Part shown: positions 16,938 to 24,684 of the stretch, piece by piece | How the letters are laid out: each line of letters begins with the position of its first letter | Position numbering within the stretch: position 1 is the first letter of the stretch | From: Saprospiraceae bacterium | GTDB taxonomy: Bacteria > Bacteroidota > Bacteroidia > Chitinophagales > Saprospiraceae | Length of the DNA: 34,987 nt | Assembly: GCA_020627965.1 (NCBI GenBank) | Contig: JAHDFX010000042.1 | Span: 1-34,987 of the forward strand | Direction of reading: 5' to 3' | Notes under the pieces: generated by a model | Databases searched by the model: none | Seen by the model: the letters and a program-made list of their open reading frames with translations, nothing else | What the model was told of the DNA's origin: nothing | Program-made: the position numbers and the translations under genes

Positions 16938-18626
16938 CTATTTGACCATTAATTTCTGAGTACCTAACTTGTTTCCACTTTGTACAGCAACAAAATACAA
17001 GCCTCTAGCAAAATCCTCAACATTGATCTGGTGTTGCTGAGTATTTCCTGCTACATCTGCCTGATAAACCAGACGTCCTGAAGTATCATAAATACTGACA
17101 AGGCGCTGTTCATTATCATTAAAAGATATCCAGGTCGAAGAATTGGTCACGGTTGGTTGTAAAGAGAACCAGTCTGGTGCGTATTCAGGATTCTGAACAT
17201 TGACCACACAAGCCTCACAAGCCTCAAAGCAGTAAGGTGTAAGCGTAACATCTTCAGTTCCTATCGTTACTATACGATTGGTAAAATCACCAGTAGTTAG
17301 TGTACAGGCAGCATCATCAGCAGGGTCTAGGTTTTCTGTACCGTCCCAGTCTCCATTATTAAATTTGAATTCATAAGTACCAGAAGATAGTTCAACCGTA
17401 TCTCTGTAGATCATATCTCCATCATCATCGCTCATTTCAAGACAGGTTCCGCACCAGTTGTCAAGCCCTGCACCAGTAACATAAATAGGCCCAAGTACAG
17501 TAGTTTGAGACATATCTACCTGGAAAATCACATTGACAGGCGGGTTTGGAGCCACACATGACAAGTCTTCGGTACATTGACTAAAACAGTGCATTAGAGT
17601 AGTATCAGATTGTACGGACATCAGAAAACGGTCATTAAAATTACCTGGATCGCCGCAAGGCAGCCCCGTTAGGTTCTCTTTACAAGAGTAATCTGGGCAT
17701 GCGCCGTTTGTGATGGTATAATAAGAAGCAAAACCTTTAGGTCTTTTAACTGTAAGTTCCCAGATATTACCTGAAGTATTGGTCATTGGAAAATCACCCG
17801 GATTACCAAAATTTCCTCCACCTGCGATGAATACACCAGCCGGATCAACAGTTTCAAATTCCATATTTACCTGGAATGTAATGTCTACAGAATCCTGCAC
17901 AAATCCACATTCATAACAGCTACTAAAGCAATATGGACCATATGTAGCGTCGCCATCTACACTTATGTTGCGGTCTGCATTACCATTATTATTTATAGTA
18001 CACGGAGCACCAATAGCCAAGAATTCCTGGCCTGCCCAGTTATCCAAACTAAACTTAAATAAATGGTCGCCACCAGGAATGTTTACAGTACCTTCCCACA
18101 TACCATTCCCCATATCTGTTAATGGATTGGCATCTCCTGACCAGTTGTTAGGTGTACCACTAAAATATACGGTTGTAAATGGATCTGTATACTCAGACAT
18201 GTCTACCATAAAAGTAATATCGCCGTCAGCCGCTACAAATCCGCAGGAATTACAACTTTCCCAGCATACAGTACCTACGCTTACATCTGCACCAGCCACG
18301 TTTAGTGTTCTATTGGTAAATCCATCTGTAGTTAGTGTACAAGGAGTGCCTTCACCCAATGTTTCCTGTATAGCCCAGTTATCCATAGTGAATTTGTACT
18401 CATAAAAACCATCCATTAAAGGAATGGTCGCTTCCCAGATGCCATTACCCATATCTGTCATCGGATTACCATCTCCCGACCAGCTGTTCAAGGTACCACT
18501 AACATACATTTGTCCTACAGTTCCCGAATACTCGGACATGTCTACCGAGAAAGTAACATTTTGTTGAGAATAAGCCATCGTGAAACACGTAATGGCAATG
18601 AATAGTGAAGTAAAAATCTTTTTCAT
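16938..18626 (-). CDS. Secreted protein with four starch-binding-like modules and a T9SS tail
   Basis: A 562-aa exported protein (signal of about 20 residues ending in AYSQ). Four modules of about 105-115 residues follow, starting near 22, 133, 245 and 360. Each opens with (V/I)TFxVDMS or a close variant, carries an NSWSGDGNPMTDMGNGIWE-like core and YEYKFTMDNW, and ends in a Cys pair such as CWESCNSC. These look like early-set/CBM-type (starch- or glycogen-binding) domains; the third is the most divergent. The last 80 residues are a T9SS type A domain. No catalytic domain is present, so it should act as a carbohydrate-binding surface protein. A 7-bp palindrome precedes the gene and a terminator follows it. 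Confidence 0.88.
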   Translation of the reverse strand: MKKIFTSLFIAITCFTMAYSQQNVTFSVDMSEYSGTVGQMYVSGTLNSWSGDGNPMTDMGNGIWEATIPLMDGFYEYKFTMDNWAIQETLGEGTPCTLTTDGFTNRTLNVAGADVSVGTVCWESCNSCGFVAADGDITFMVDMSEYTDPFTTVYFSGTPNNWSGDANPLTDMGNGMWEGTVNIPGGDHLFKFSLDNWAGQEFLAIGAPCTINNNGNADRNISVDGDATYGPYCFSSCYECGFVQDSVDITFQVNMEFETVDPAGVFIAGGGNFGNPGDFPMTNTSGNIWELTVKRPKGFASYYTITNGACPDYSCKENLTGLPCGDPGNFNDRFLMSVQSDTTLMHCFSQCTEDLSCVAPNPPVNVIFQVDMSQTTVLGPIYVTGAGLDNWCGTCLEMSDDDGDMIYRDTVELSSGTYEFKFNNGDWDGTENLDPADDAACTLTTGDFTNRIVTIGTEDVTLTPYCFEACEACVVNVQNPEYAPDWFSLQPTVTNSSTWISFNDNEQRLVSIYDTSGRLVYQADVAGNTQQHQINVEDFARGLYFVAVQSGNKLGTQKLMVK

Positions 18627-19092
18627 ATCAGCATGAATTTAATGATTATTTGATGTATACACACCATGTGTGTAAAAAAGCCGTATCAAGTTAGTGTATT
18701 TTTTACAATTTCCTTTAAGATGCTCAAAATAATTTGATTTTTTTGTCAGTATTAAAACAACATACAACTATAAGGCTTGAACCCTAATGAATAGCATATT
18801 ACAAAGTGTTTCAAAGTATTAACTCAAGATTTAGTGCGCCTTACGTGAACTTCAATATCTGCAAAAACGCACATTATTGCTCATAAAAGATGTCACTAAT
18901 TCAAAAAATAAGTAAAACCCTACCAGCAACTACATATTATGTTTGTAACAGATGTGACAGTAAGAAATCTCTAGTACATCTATAAAGGGTTCTTAGTACT
19001 GTGTGAAGATAAATACAAAAGCGTCTGGTAGTATTCTTGACACCAAATTCCCTAAAATGTGAAATCTTATTTACCACTAAAAATCTGCAATA
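18627..19092. other. Intergenic region between divergent genes
   Basis: These 466 nt hold no credible gene. I see one palindrome next to the minus-strand gene and one TAnnTTTG match (TATGTTTG, 18938-18945) that could drive the plus-strand transferase with a leader of about 140 nt. Otherwise nothing is recognisable. Confidence 0.5.
18658..18674. promoter_or_regulatory. Operator-like palindrome TACACAC-CAT-GTGTGTA
   Basis: A perfect 7-bp dyad with a 3-nt centre, 32 nt upstream of the minus-strand start at 18626. It could bind a dimeric regulator or form a leader hairpin. Confidence 0.4.
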
Positions 19093-20181
19093 ATGATCGT
19101 TCTTTACACCACGCTCGCTTTTTTAGCAGCACTAATGATTGCTTACACAGCAACATCGCTTATTATCCAAATTGCAGAACAAAAACACGTATTTGATATT
19201 CCTGACGCTCGCAAACTACATATAAAACCAACACCAGTACTTGGCGGAATCGCTATTTTTTCTGGTTTTTGGATAGCTGGTTTGTTGTTTTCAGATATCG
19301 CCAACATCCAGTATTTAATTGCTGCTACACTTTTTCTAACCTTAATCGGTATAACAGATGATTTAATTGAATTATCTGCTTCAAAAAAATTTATAACACA
19401 ATTTGTAGTAGCTGCAATACTATTCTTTGCTGGTTTCCAATTACAGGGATTCTATGGTTTTCTGGGTTTTGAGCAAGTTCATCCGATCCTGAGTTTTTCT
19501 ATGACCTTATTGTTTCTTGTTGTCTTGACAAATGCCTATAACTTGATTGATGGTATTGATGGGCTTGCAGGAAGTTTGGGACTAATAGGAGCTGTTGTAT
19601 TTGGTATTTTGTTCTCGATTATAGGAGCTACGAGCTGGAGTATTCTCTCTTTTGCTTTAGCAGGTGGAATCATCGGCTTTTTGAGGTTCAATTTTTATGG
19701 GGCATCCATATTTATGGGTGATACCGGATCAACATTCATTGGCTTAATACTTGGTGTTCTGAGTATCCAGTTTTTAAATACAGCCTACTATAGCGTTGGA
19801 CTTACACAAGCGCCAATTATTGTAGGAGCCATCATATTTATACCTGTCATGGATCTTGTGCGAGTGTTTGGGGTACGTGTATTGCAGGGGCTTTCACCTT
19901 TCTATGCAGACCGCAGGCATATTCACCATATTCTCTTAGATCAGGCAGGTTTGAAAACAACAGTAATATGCACTGTTCTTGGTAGTCTGAACATTTTATT
20001 TGTTCTGATCGCTTCACAAACCAGTTTATCTATGATCACCGGTTTGTTACTATATTCGGCAATCGTATTGACACTAATTTTTAGTGTTAAATTATATAAT
20101 GGAAAAATAAACACACAAACGAACAGAAAACAATCGGTCATAAAAATGCACCCGAGGGTGGAGAGTAAGACCTCTGCCTGA
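19093..20181 (+). CDS. WecA/MraY-like undecaprenyl-phosphate sugar-1-phosphate transferase
   Basis: A 362-aa integral membrane protein with about ten hydrophobic helices. Family signatures are present in order: DARKLHIKPTPVLGG, the Asp pair in ITDDLIELS, NAYNLIDGIDGLAG, FMGDTGSTFIG and the basic DRRHIHH loop. These enzymes move a GlcNAc- (or similar) phosphate from a UDP-sugar to undecaprenyl phosphate, the first step of surface polysaccharide or O-antigen synthesis. The HIHH motif favours the WecA/TagO branch over MraY. Exact sugar specificity cannot be read. It begins a run of polysaccharide genes; a glycosyltransferase follows after 133 nt. Confidence 0.92.
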   Translation: MIVLYTTLAFLAALMIAYTATSLIIQIAEQKHVFDIPDARKLHIKPTPVLGGIAIFSGFWIAGLLFSDIANIQYLIAATLFLTLIGITDDLIELSASKKFITQFVVAAILFFAGFQLQGFYGFLGFEQVHPILSFSMTLLFLVVLTNAYNLIDGIDGLAGSLGLIGAVVFGILFSIIGATSWSILSFALAGGIIGFLRFNFYGASIFMGDTGSTFIGLILGVLSIQFLNTAYYSVGLTQAPIIVGAIIFIPVMDLVRVFGVRVLQGLSPFYADRRHIHHILLDQAGLKTTVICTVLGSLNILFVLIASQTSLSMITGLLLYSAIVLTLIFSVKLYNGKINTQTNRKQSVIKMHPRVESKTSA

Positions 20182-20188
20182 TAAAATG

Positions 20189-20204
20189 ACAAGGCTCGCC
20201 TTGT
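20189..20204. repeat. Small hairpin after the WecA-like gene
   Basis: ACAAGG-CTCG-CCTTGT is a perfect 6-bp stem with a 4-nt loop, 8 nt past the stop codon. There is no U-tract, so it may protect the 3' end or be a weak terminator. Confidence 0.35.
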
Positions 20205-20314
20205 GCAACACCACAAAACAAAACCTGCTATAAGAAGCTGTTTGAATGTAGAATAGCTTCCGAAGAAAACCAAAAATATTTTCCCTATTGCGGTAATTTA
20301 TTACTGCATGTCAA

Positions 20315-21502
20315 ATGTCTACAATTATGAAAAAGGATAAACTCCGCTTAGGAATAGTGGGTACCGTAGGTGTACCTGCCAAGTATGGTGGGTTTGAAAC
20401 CTTGGTTCATCACTTGGTTATTCACTTGAATCATCGCTTTGATATGACTGTATTTTGCAGTACAAAAGCCTATAATGAGTCAGAAAGAATGGATAACTGG
20501 AATGGAGCAAGATTAGATTACATACCATTAAAAGCAAATGGATTACAAAGTATTTTTTATGACCTCTGGTCTATGTTGCGTGGATTAAAACGCTGTGATG
20601 CTTTGTTGATATTAGGTGTTTCAGGTTGTATTTTCCTTCCTTTTATCAAATTATTTACCAAGAAGAAGATTATTGTCAATATAGATGGGCTAGAATGGCG
20701 ACGCCCTAAATGGAATCGTTTTGCCAAGGCTTTTCTCTTATATAGTGAAAAAATAGCCTGCCTGTATGCAGATGAGATTATTACAGATAATCGTATTCTG
20801 AAAGAGTATGTAAAAATAAGATACAATCGGGATAGTCGCCTGATCGAATATGGAGCAGATCATGTATTTGCAGTACCCGTAACATCAGATACCAGACAGC
20901 GTTTTCCCTTTTTGAATGAAAAATATGCATTTAAAGTAGCCCGAATAGAGCCAGAAAACAATATCCATATTATTCTGGAAGCTTTCGCTCGTTTACCGCA
21001 TCAAGCCTTTGTATTGGTCGGAAACTGGAATAATAGCAACTATGGCAAGGAATTGCGTCAGCGGTACGCCAAATACGATCATTTGTATTTAATGGATCCG
21101 ATTTACGAATCCAAAGAGCTTAATCTGTTGCGTTCAAATGCACATTTCTATGTTCATGGCCATAGTGCAGGCGGAACAAACCCTTCTCTTGTTGAGGCAA
21201 TGCATTTGGGTTTACCTGTATTGGCTTACGATGTGATTTATAATAGGGTGACCACAAATAATCAAGCTGTTTTCTTTGAGCATGTTACCGATCTACAGCA
21301 TCTAATTGCTAATGTAGAGCAGCTTTCACTTGCTGATATAGCACATAATTTGAAGGTTATTGCAGAAAAAAAATATACCTGGGAAAAAATGGCAATGCTG
21401 TATGGTGATGTTGTGGATAACCGCCCTCCTGTAATTATACCTGTACAGCCGGAAGTTCCATTGCCCATGAAAACCTTACAGCGCTATTCAAAATCAGGTT
21501 AA
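20315..21502 (+). CDS. DUF1972-domain glycosyltransferase (rhamnosyltransferase-like)
   Basis: A 395-aa cytoplasmic GT-B glycosyltransferase. The N-terminal half is the DUF1972 domain (LGIVGTVGVPAKYGGFETLVHHL), found in WchF/Cps2T-type beta-1,4-rhamnosyltransferases. The C-terminal half is a GT1/GT4-type nucleotide-sugar domain with VARIEPENNIHIILEAF and an acidic motif in AGGTNPSLVEAMHLGLPVLA. It would add the next sugar to the lipid-linked product of the WecA-like enzyme. An ATG four codons inside (20327) is an equally good start. The next gene begins only 22 nt after the stop. Family assignment is firm; the donor sugar is inferred. Confidence 0.9.
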   Translation: MSTIMKKDKLRLGIVGTVGVPAKYGGFETLVHHLVIHLNHRFDMTVFCSTKAYNESERMDNWNGARLDYIPLKANGLQSIFYDLWSMLRGLKRCDALLILGVSGCIFLPFIKLFTKKKIIVNIDGLEWRRPKWNRFAKAFLLYSEKIACLYADEIITDNRILKEYVKIRYNRDSRLIEYGADHVFAVPVTSDTRQRFPFLNEKYAFKVARIEPENNIHIILEAFARLPHQAFVLVGNWNNSNYGKELRQRYAKYDHLYLMDPIYESKELNLLRSNAHFYVHGHSAGGTNPSLVEAMHLGLPVLAYDVIYNRVTTNNQAVFFEHVTDLQHLIANVEQLSLADIAHNLKVIAEKKYTWEKMAMLYGDVVDNRPPVIIPVQPEVPLPMKTLQRYSKSG

Positions 21503-21524
21503 TATTTATCAAATAATTTAAATA

Positions 21525-22031
21525 ATGATTAATTTATCTTTTGTCCAAAAAATAAAATCGCTAGCCATTATCTTAATGATGCTTAGCTTAACAGCCTGTG
21601 AATTGGATGAACTTGTCGGTATACAATCGACAGACAATACATCCGAAGAAAATATGCTTGTCAGAACCCTTACACCTGACCCTGCTTTAGTTATCAAAAA
21701 AGTAGAGCCAACAAATTGTATAGGCACAGCTAATCACAGGGCTTTTGAGGTACATCTTATACCTGCTGCTTATGATTTCTATTGCCCTAATGGTGAGACC
21801 TTATCTTACCATTTTATACTAGGGGCAGGTTCAGGAGCATCTACGACAATGGTAACGTCTGATACCCAGGTCAGCAATTTTTATTTATCAGCAAATACCA
21901 AGTATATGCTTGAAGTATATACAGTGCCAGGTAATGTTCAAATATCAACTGGTTATGGTTTTATGCTAGAAGATTGCTCTAATGGCTTCACTGGTGGCAG
22001 TGAAATAAATCAAATAGAATTCGTTGAATAA
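21525..22031 (+). CDS. Hypothetical lipoprotein
   Basis: A 168-aa lipoprotein with signal and lipobox ending SLTAC (C25). The mature part has three further cysteines, a stretch starting VEPTNCIGTANHRAFEVHLIP, and beta-rich sequence up to the C-terminal NQIEFVE. I do not recognise the family. It starts 22 nt after the glycosyltransferase, so it is probably co-transcribed with it, but no role in polysaccharide synthesis can be read from the sequence. Confidence 0.7.
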   Translation: MINLSFVQKIKSLAIILMMLSLTACELDELVGIQSTDNTSEENMLVRTLTPDPALVIKKVEPTNCIGTANHRAFEVHLIPAAYDFYCPNGETLSYHFILGAGSGASTTMVTSDTQVSNFYLSANTKYMLEVYTVPGNVQISTGYGFMLEDCSNGFTGGSEINQIEFVE

Positions 22032-22048
22032 AATTCAAAAAATTATAA

Positions 22049-22681
22049 GACTATACTGACCAGCACCTTGAATTCGATGCGCAACTTATTTTTAAACACA
22101 GAAAAGATATTTGTACGATGAGGTTACCGGCAGATTTAATGTGGACGACAAACGACTATGTTTGGTACAAAGATGGAGAATTACTCCCCAAAGGAGATAA
22201 GGTATCTGAGCTTAAATTTGAAAATTTGAATGATAAAAACCCCAGTTCGTATCAATGTGTGGTTAGCAATGCTGGCTTACCTGGTTTTAGATTGACTTCA
22301 GCTCCTTACACTTTACATCTGAAAGAATTATCGGATGATGAATTTAAAGACATGCAAGAGCAACTCGAAACCTCAAGACATAAAATACAAGAAAAAGAAT
22401 CTGATTTTACCTTTTCAGGAAAAGTTGTCCCAGATGGCAATAGTAGTCATAATGTTTTCAGGGTAACTACCTGTAATGAACACCTGAATATGGAAAATTC
22501 AACCTTACAAGTTTTTAATGCCAATGGGCAATTGGTCTATAGTGCTACCCCTTATAAAAATAATTGGCGAGGCGAACAAAGTAACGGTGCAACACTACCG
22601 GCAGGAGCTTACTTCTATCGTTTTTTGAAAAACAAAGACATGGATAAAGCCGAAACAGGTACTGTTATTTTGATTAGATAA
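22049..22681 (+). pseudogene. 5'-truncated Ig-like / CHU_C (gliding-type) surface protein fragment
   Basis: The frame is open from just after a TAA at 22046-22048. It encodes the end of an Ig-like domain (Cys of DICT, then YVWYKDGELL, then SYQCVVSN) followed by a CHU_C or T9SS type B-like sorting domain: STLQVFNANGQLVY, NNWRGEQSNGATLPAGAYFYR. The first Ig cysteine (22112-22114) lies before the only ATG (22118), so starting there would cut the domain in half, and no signal peptide exists. The fragment is most likely the 3' end of a larger secreted-protein gene whose front was deleted; a short 187-aa cytoplasmic product from 22118 is less likely. Confidence 0.65.
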
Positions 22682-23168
22682 AATTTACTAAGTTTTTATT
22701 CAACTTTCAATCCAAACATAGAACTGTTTAGCGGTCTGAAAGCGGAAGAAATAGTTGCTGTAACACAGTGGCTATTCTTCCGCCCATTACATTTCTGTTC
22801 TTCCTTTAAAAGGGTTTCATTTTTACTTTTGAAAGTGCCACTTTCCATAACAAACAAGTTAATCAGCTCCTTATCCGTTATTTAATTATCTAATCTCACA
22901 ACAAATACAGCCGAATATAGGTTATTTGAATATACCCTCTGGATCGGCGTATTACTGGCCATAGTACTTAACGCCGGTCTTTAGGGTATTATGCGTACTT
23001 CATACGCCTTTCTATAGAGTAGCCCCAAGTGCTAATATAAGGTATAGTCGCAAGGCAAATATTTCCTTCCAGCAATATTTTTTTTATAAATTTATGATAT
23101 TTTGAACCTTAATCGCTTAATTCTCGTAAACAGTATTATACCTTAACCCAATACTAGGTATTATTATC
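22682..23168 (+). other. Structured non-coding region with several strong hairpins
   Basis: No credible gene lies in these 487 nt. Three foldable units are visible on the plus strand. Arms 22742-22761 and 22765-22783 pair with one bulge. Arms around 22932-22950 and 22971-22989 pair through ATACCCT/AGGGTAT and (GA)TCGGCGT/ACGCCGGTC. An AT-only stem, AAATATT/AATATTT (23057-23080), is followed by a run of T. The last is terminator-like. Together they could be a leader RNA or small RNA upstream of the capsule-type gene at 23169, or remains of the deleted gene end. Confidence 0.4.
22742..22783 (+). terminator. Long hairpin downstream of the Ig/CHU_C fragment
   Basis: GCGGAAGAA and TTCTTCCGC form the base of an approximately 19-bp stem with one bulged A, several G-U pairs and a 3-nt loop. 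There is no U-tract, so intrinsic termination is uncertain. Confidence 0.4.
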
Positions 23169-24530
23169 ATGAGCGTCTGTTTTATTGCTAATTTTTCCAA
23201 GACTTATTTCTTCCATGCTATTGCACAAGATTTGCAAAAACATGGGCTAAAGGTCGTTTGGCTGGTTAATAATTCCAAATTATATCATTTCCTTAAAGGA
23301 CATTACGAAGAAGAAAAGATACTCTATTTCAATCGTCGTTATATGACCGGGGAAAGAAAGCCCGTAGGCGAATTTAAAATTAATGAATTGGTTTTTGGCG
23401 ACAGTGTATTAAAATATGAAAAGGAAAATGGACTTCGTTTCCTAACCAATATCCAACGCCCTTTTTACGACTTTTTAGTGGAGCATCAGGTTCGGGCGGT
23501 TTTCGGTGAAACAACCTGGGCGCATGAAGTTTTACTACATCGCATAGTTAATATTCAGGAAGAATTGAATTGTAAATATCTTAACCCACACATTATTCGT
23601 ATACCCAAGGATCGCTTTGCTTTTTTCACCAATGAATATCAATCAGCTATCTGGGAGTTCAATAAGAAAGAAGGTTTTGATGAGATATTTAAATTAAAAA
23701 ATTCTGAATGTCAGGGCATTAGTGATAAAAAATTCAAAAAAAATAGTTCTATAACTGCTAGAATAGGGCGCATACGTCGTTTTCTTACTAATGAAAATAT
23801 CGACAAAAATGATCCTACACATATTATCAACGAACGAATCAGGCTGAAAACGCGAGCTGGAGAAGAGTGGCGTAAAGAAACGTATAAAAAAATACGCAGG
23901 GTTAGCTTCGATATAATAAAAGACCAACCTTATATTCTCATTGGTTTACACAAGCAACCAGAAGCCTCAATAGATGTTTTTGGGCGCTATTATGAAGATC
24001 AACTAATCAATATTCAAAATATCTGGCGTGCTATGCCTTCGGGTTGGAAATTGATTATAAAAGAATGTGGCAATGCCGTCGGAGATCGTAACAAAAACTT
24101 CTATAAGCAACTAAGTAGTTTGCCCAATCTTCACTTTGTTAACGAAGAGACAAACTCCTCACAATTAATACAAAATGCTAAACTAGTTGTAACAGTAGCA
24201 GGAACCATCGCCTATGAAGCGGCATTAATGCAGGTGCCCGCACTGACACTAGCCCCGACTTTTTTTAATCGCATTAATTACTGTGAGCAAATCAATTGGA
24301 ATGAATTAAATCACTGTAAAAGTCTAGCTAATTTATGTGATAGGCTTCGCCAAAAGCCTGATAATCGTCAGGAATTTTGTGATTGGCTGTGGCGCAATTC
24401 TTTTGAAGGGACTATCTCTTCCCCGGATTTTAATCCGGCTGTTATACAAGATAAAAATGTAAAATTAGCAACTAAAGGCTTTGTTCAGGTATTGTCTGAA
24501 ATAATACCTGAATTCTCTCCTATATTCTAA
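23169..24530 (+). CDS. Capsule polysaccharide synthesis-like glycosyltransferase
   Basis: A 453-aa soluble protein without a signal peptide. It begins SVCFIANFSKTYFFHAIAQD, a Rossmann-like opening, and from about residue 253 resembles the Capsule_synth (KpsS/LipB-like) GT-B fold: YILIGLHKQPEASIDVFG, then SSQLIQNAKLVVTVAGTIAYEAALMQVPAL, the usual donor-site region. Such proteins transfer sugars during capsule or surface polysaccharide assembly. The likeness is in pattern only and the donor is unknown. The start at 23169 is preceded by a small dyad (AATAC-TAG-GTATT, 23150-23162) and a structured region. It completes the polysaccharide block starting at 19093. Confidence 0.72.
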   Translation: MSVCFIANFSKTYFFHAIAQDLQKHGLKVVWLVNNSKLYHFLKGHYEEEKILYFNRRYMTGERKPVGEFKINELVFGDSVLKYEKENGLRFLTNIQRPFYDFLVEHQVRAVFGETTWAHEVLLHRIVNIQEELNCKYLNPHIIRIPKDRFAFFTNEYQSAIWEFNKKEGFDEIFKLKNSECQGISDKKFKKNSSITARIGRIRRFLTNENIDKNDPTHIINERIRLKTRAGEEWRKETYKKIRRVSFDIIKDQPYILIGLHKQPEASIDVFGRYYEDQLINIQNIWRAMPSGWKLIIKECGNAVGDRNKNFYKQLSSLPNLHFVNEETNSSQLIQNAKLVVTVAGTIAYEAALMQVPALTLAPTFFNRINYCEQINWNELNHCKSLANLCDRLRQKPDNRQEFCDWLWRNSFEGTISSPDFNPAVIQDKNVKLATKGFVQVLSEIIPEFSPIF

Positions 24531-24651
24531 TCCAAAGACAAAATAGCTTTCAAAACGCAATCTGTTCTGGAAGATAACACAAACTGGGCAAAAACCCCAT
24601 ATTCCATGTCACATTTTACCCAAAATATACCGTTTATGTTCTAGTGAATAA

Positions 24652-24680
24652 TAGACATTTTGTGCTAGAAAAAATGTCTA
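24652..24680 (+). promoter_or_regulatory. Hairpin just upstream of the metalloprotease start codon
   Basis: TAGACATTTT (24652-24661) pairs with AAAATGTCTA (24671-24680) over 10 bp with a 9-nt loop, ending 4 nt before ATG 24685. It could limit ribosome access or act as an operator. Confidence 0.4.
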
Positions 24681-24684
24681 CAAT

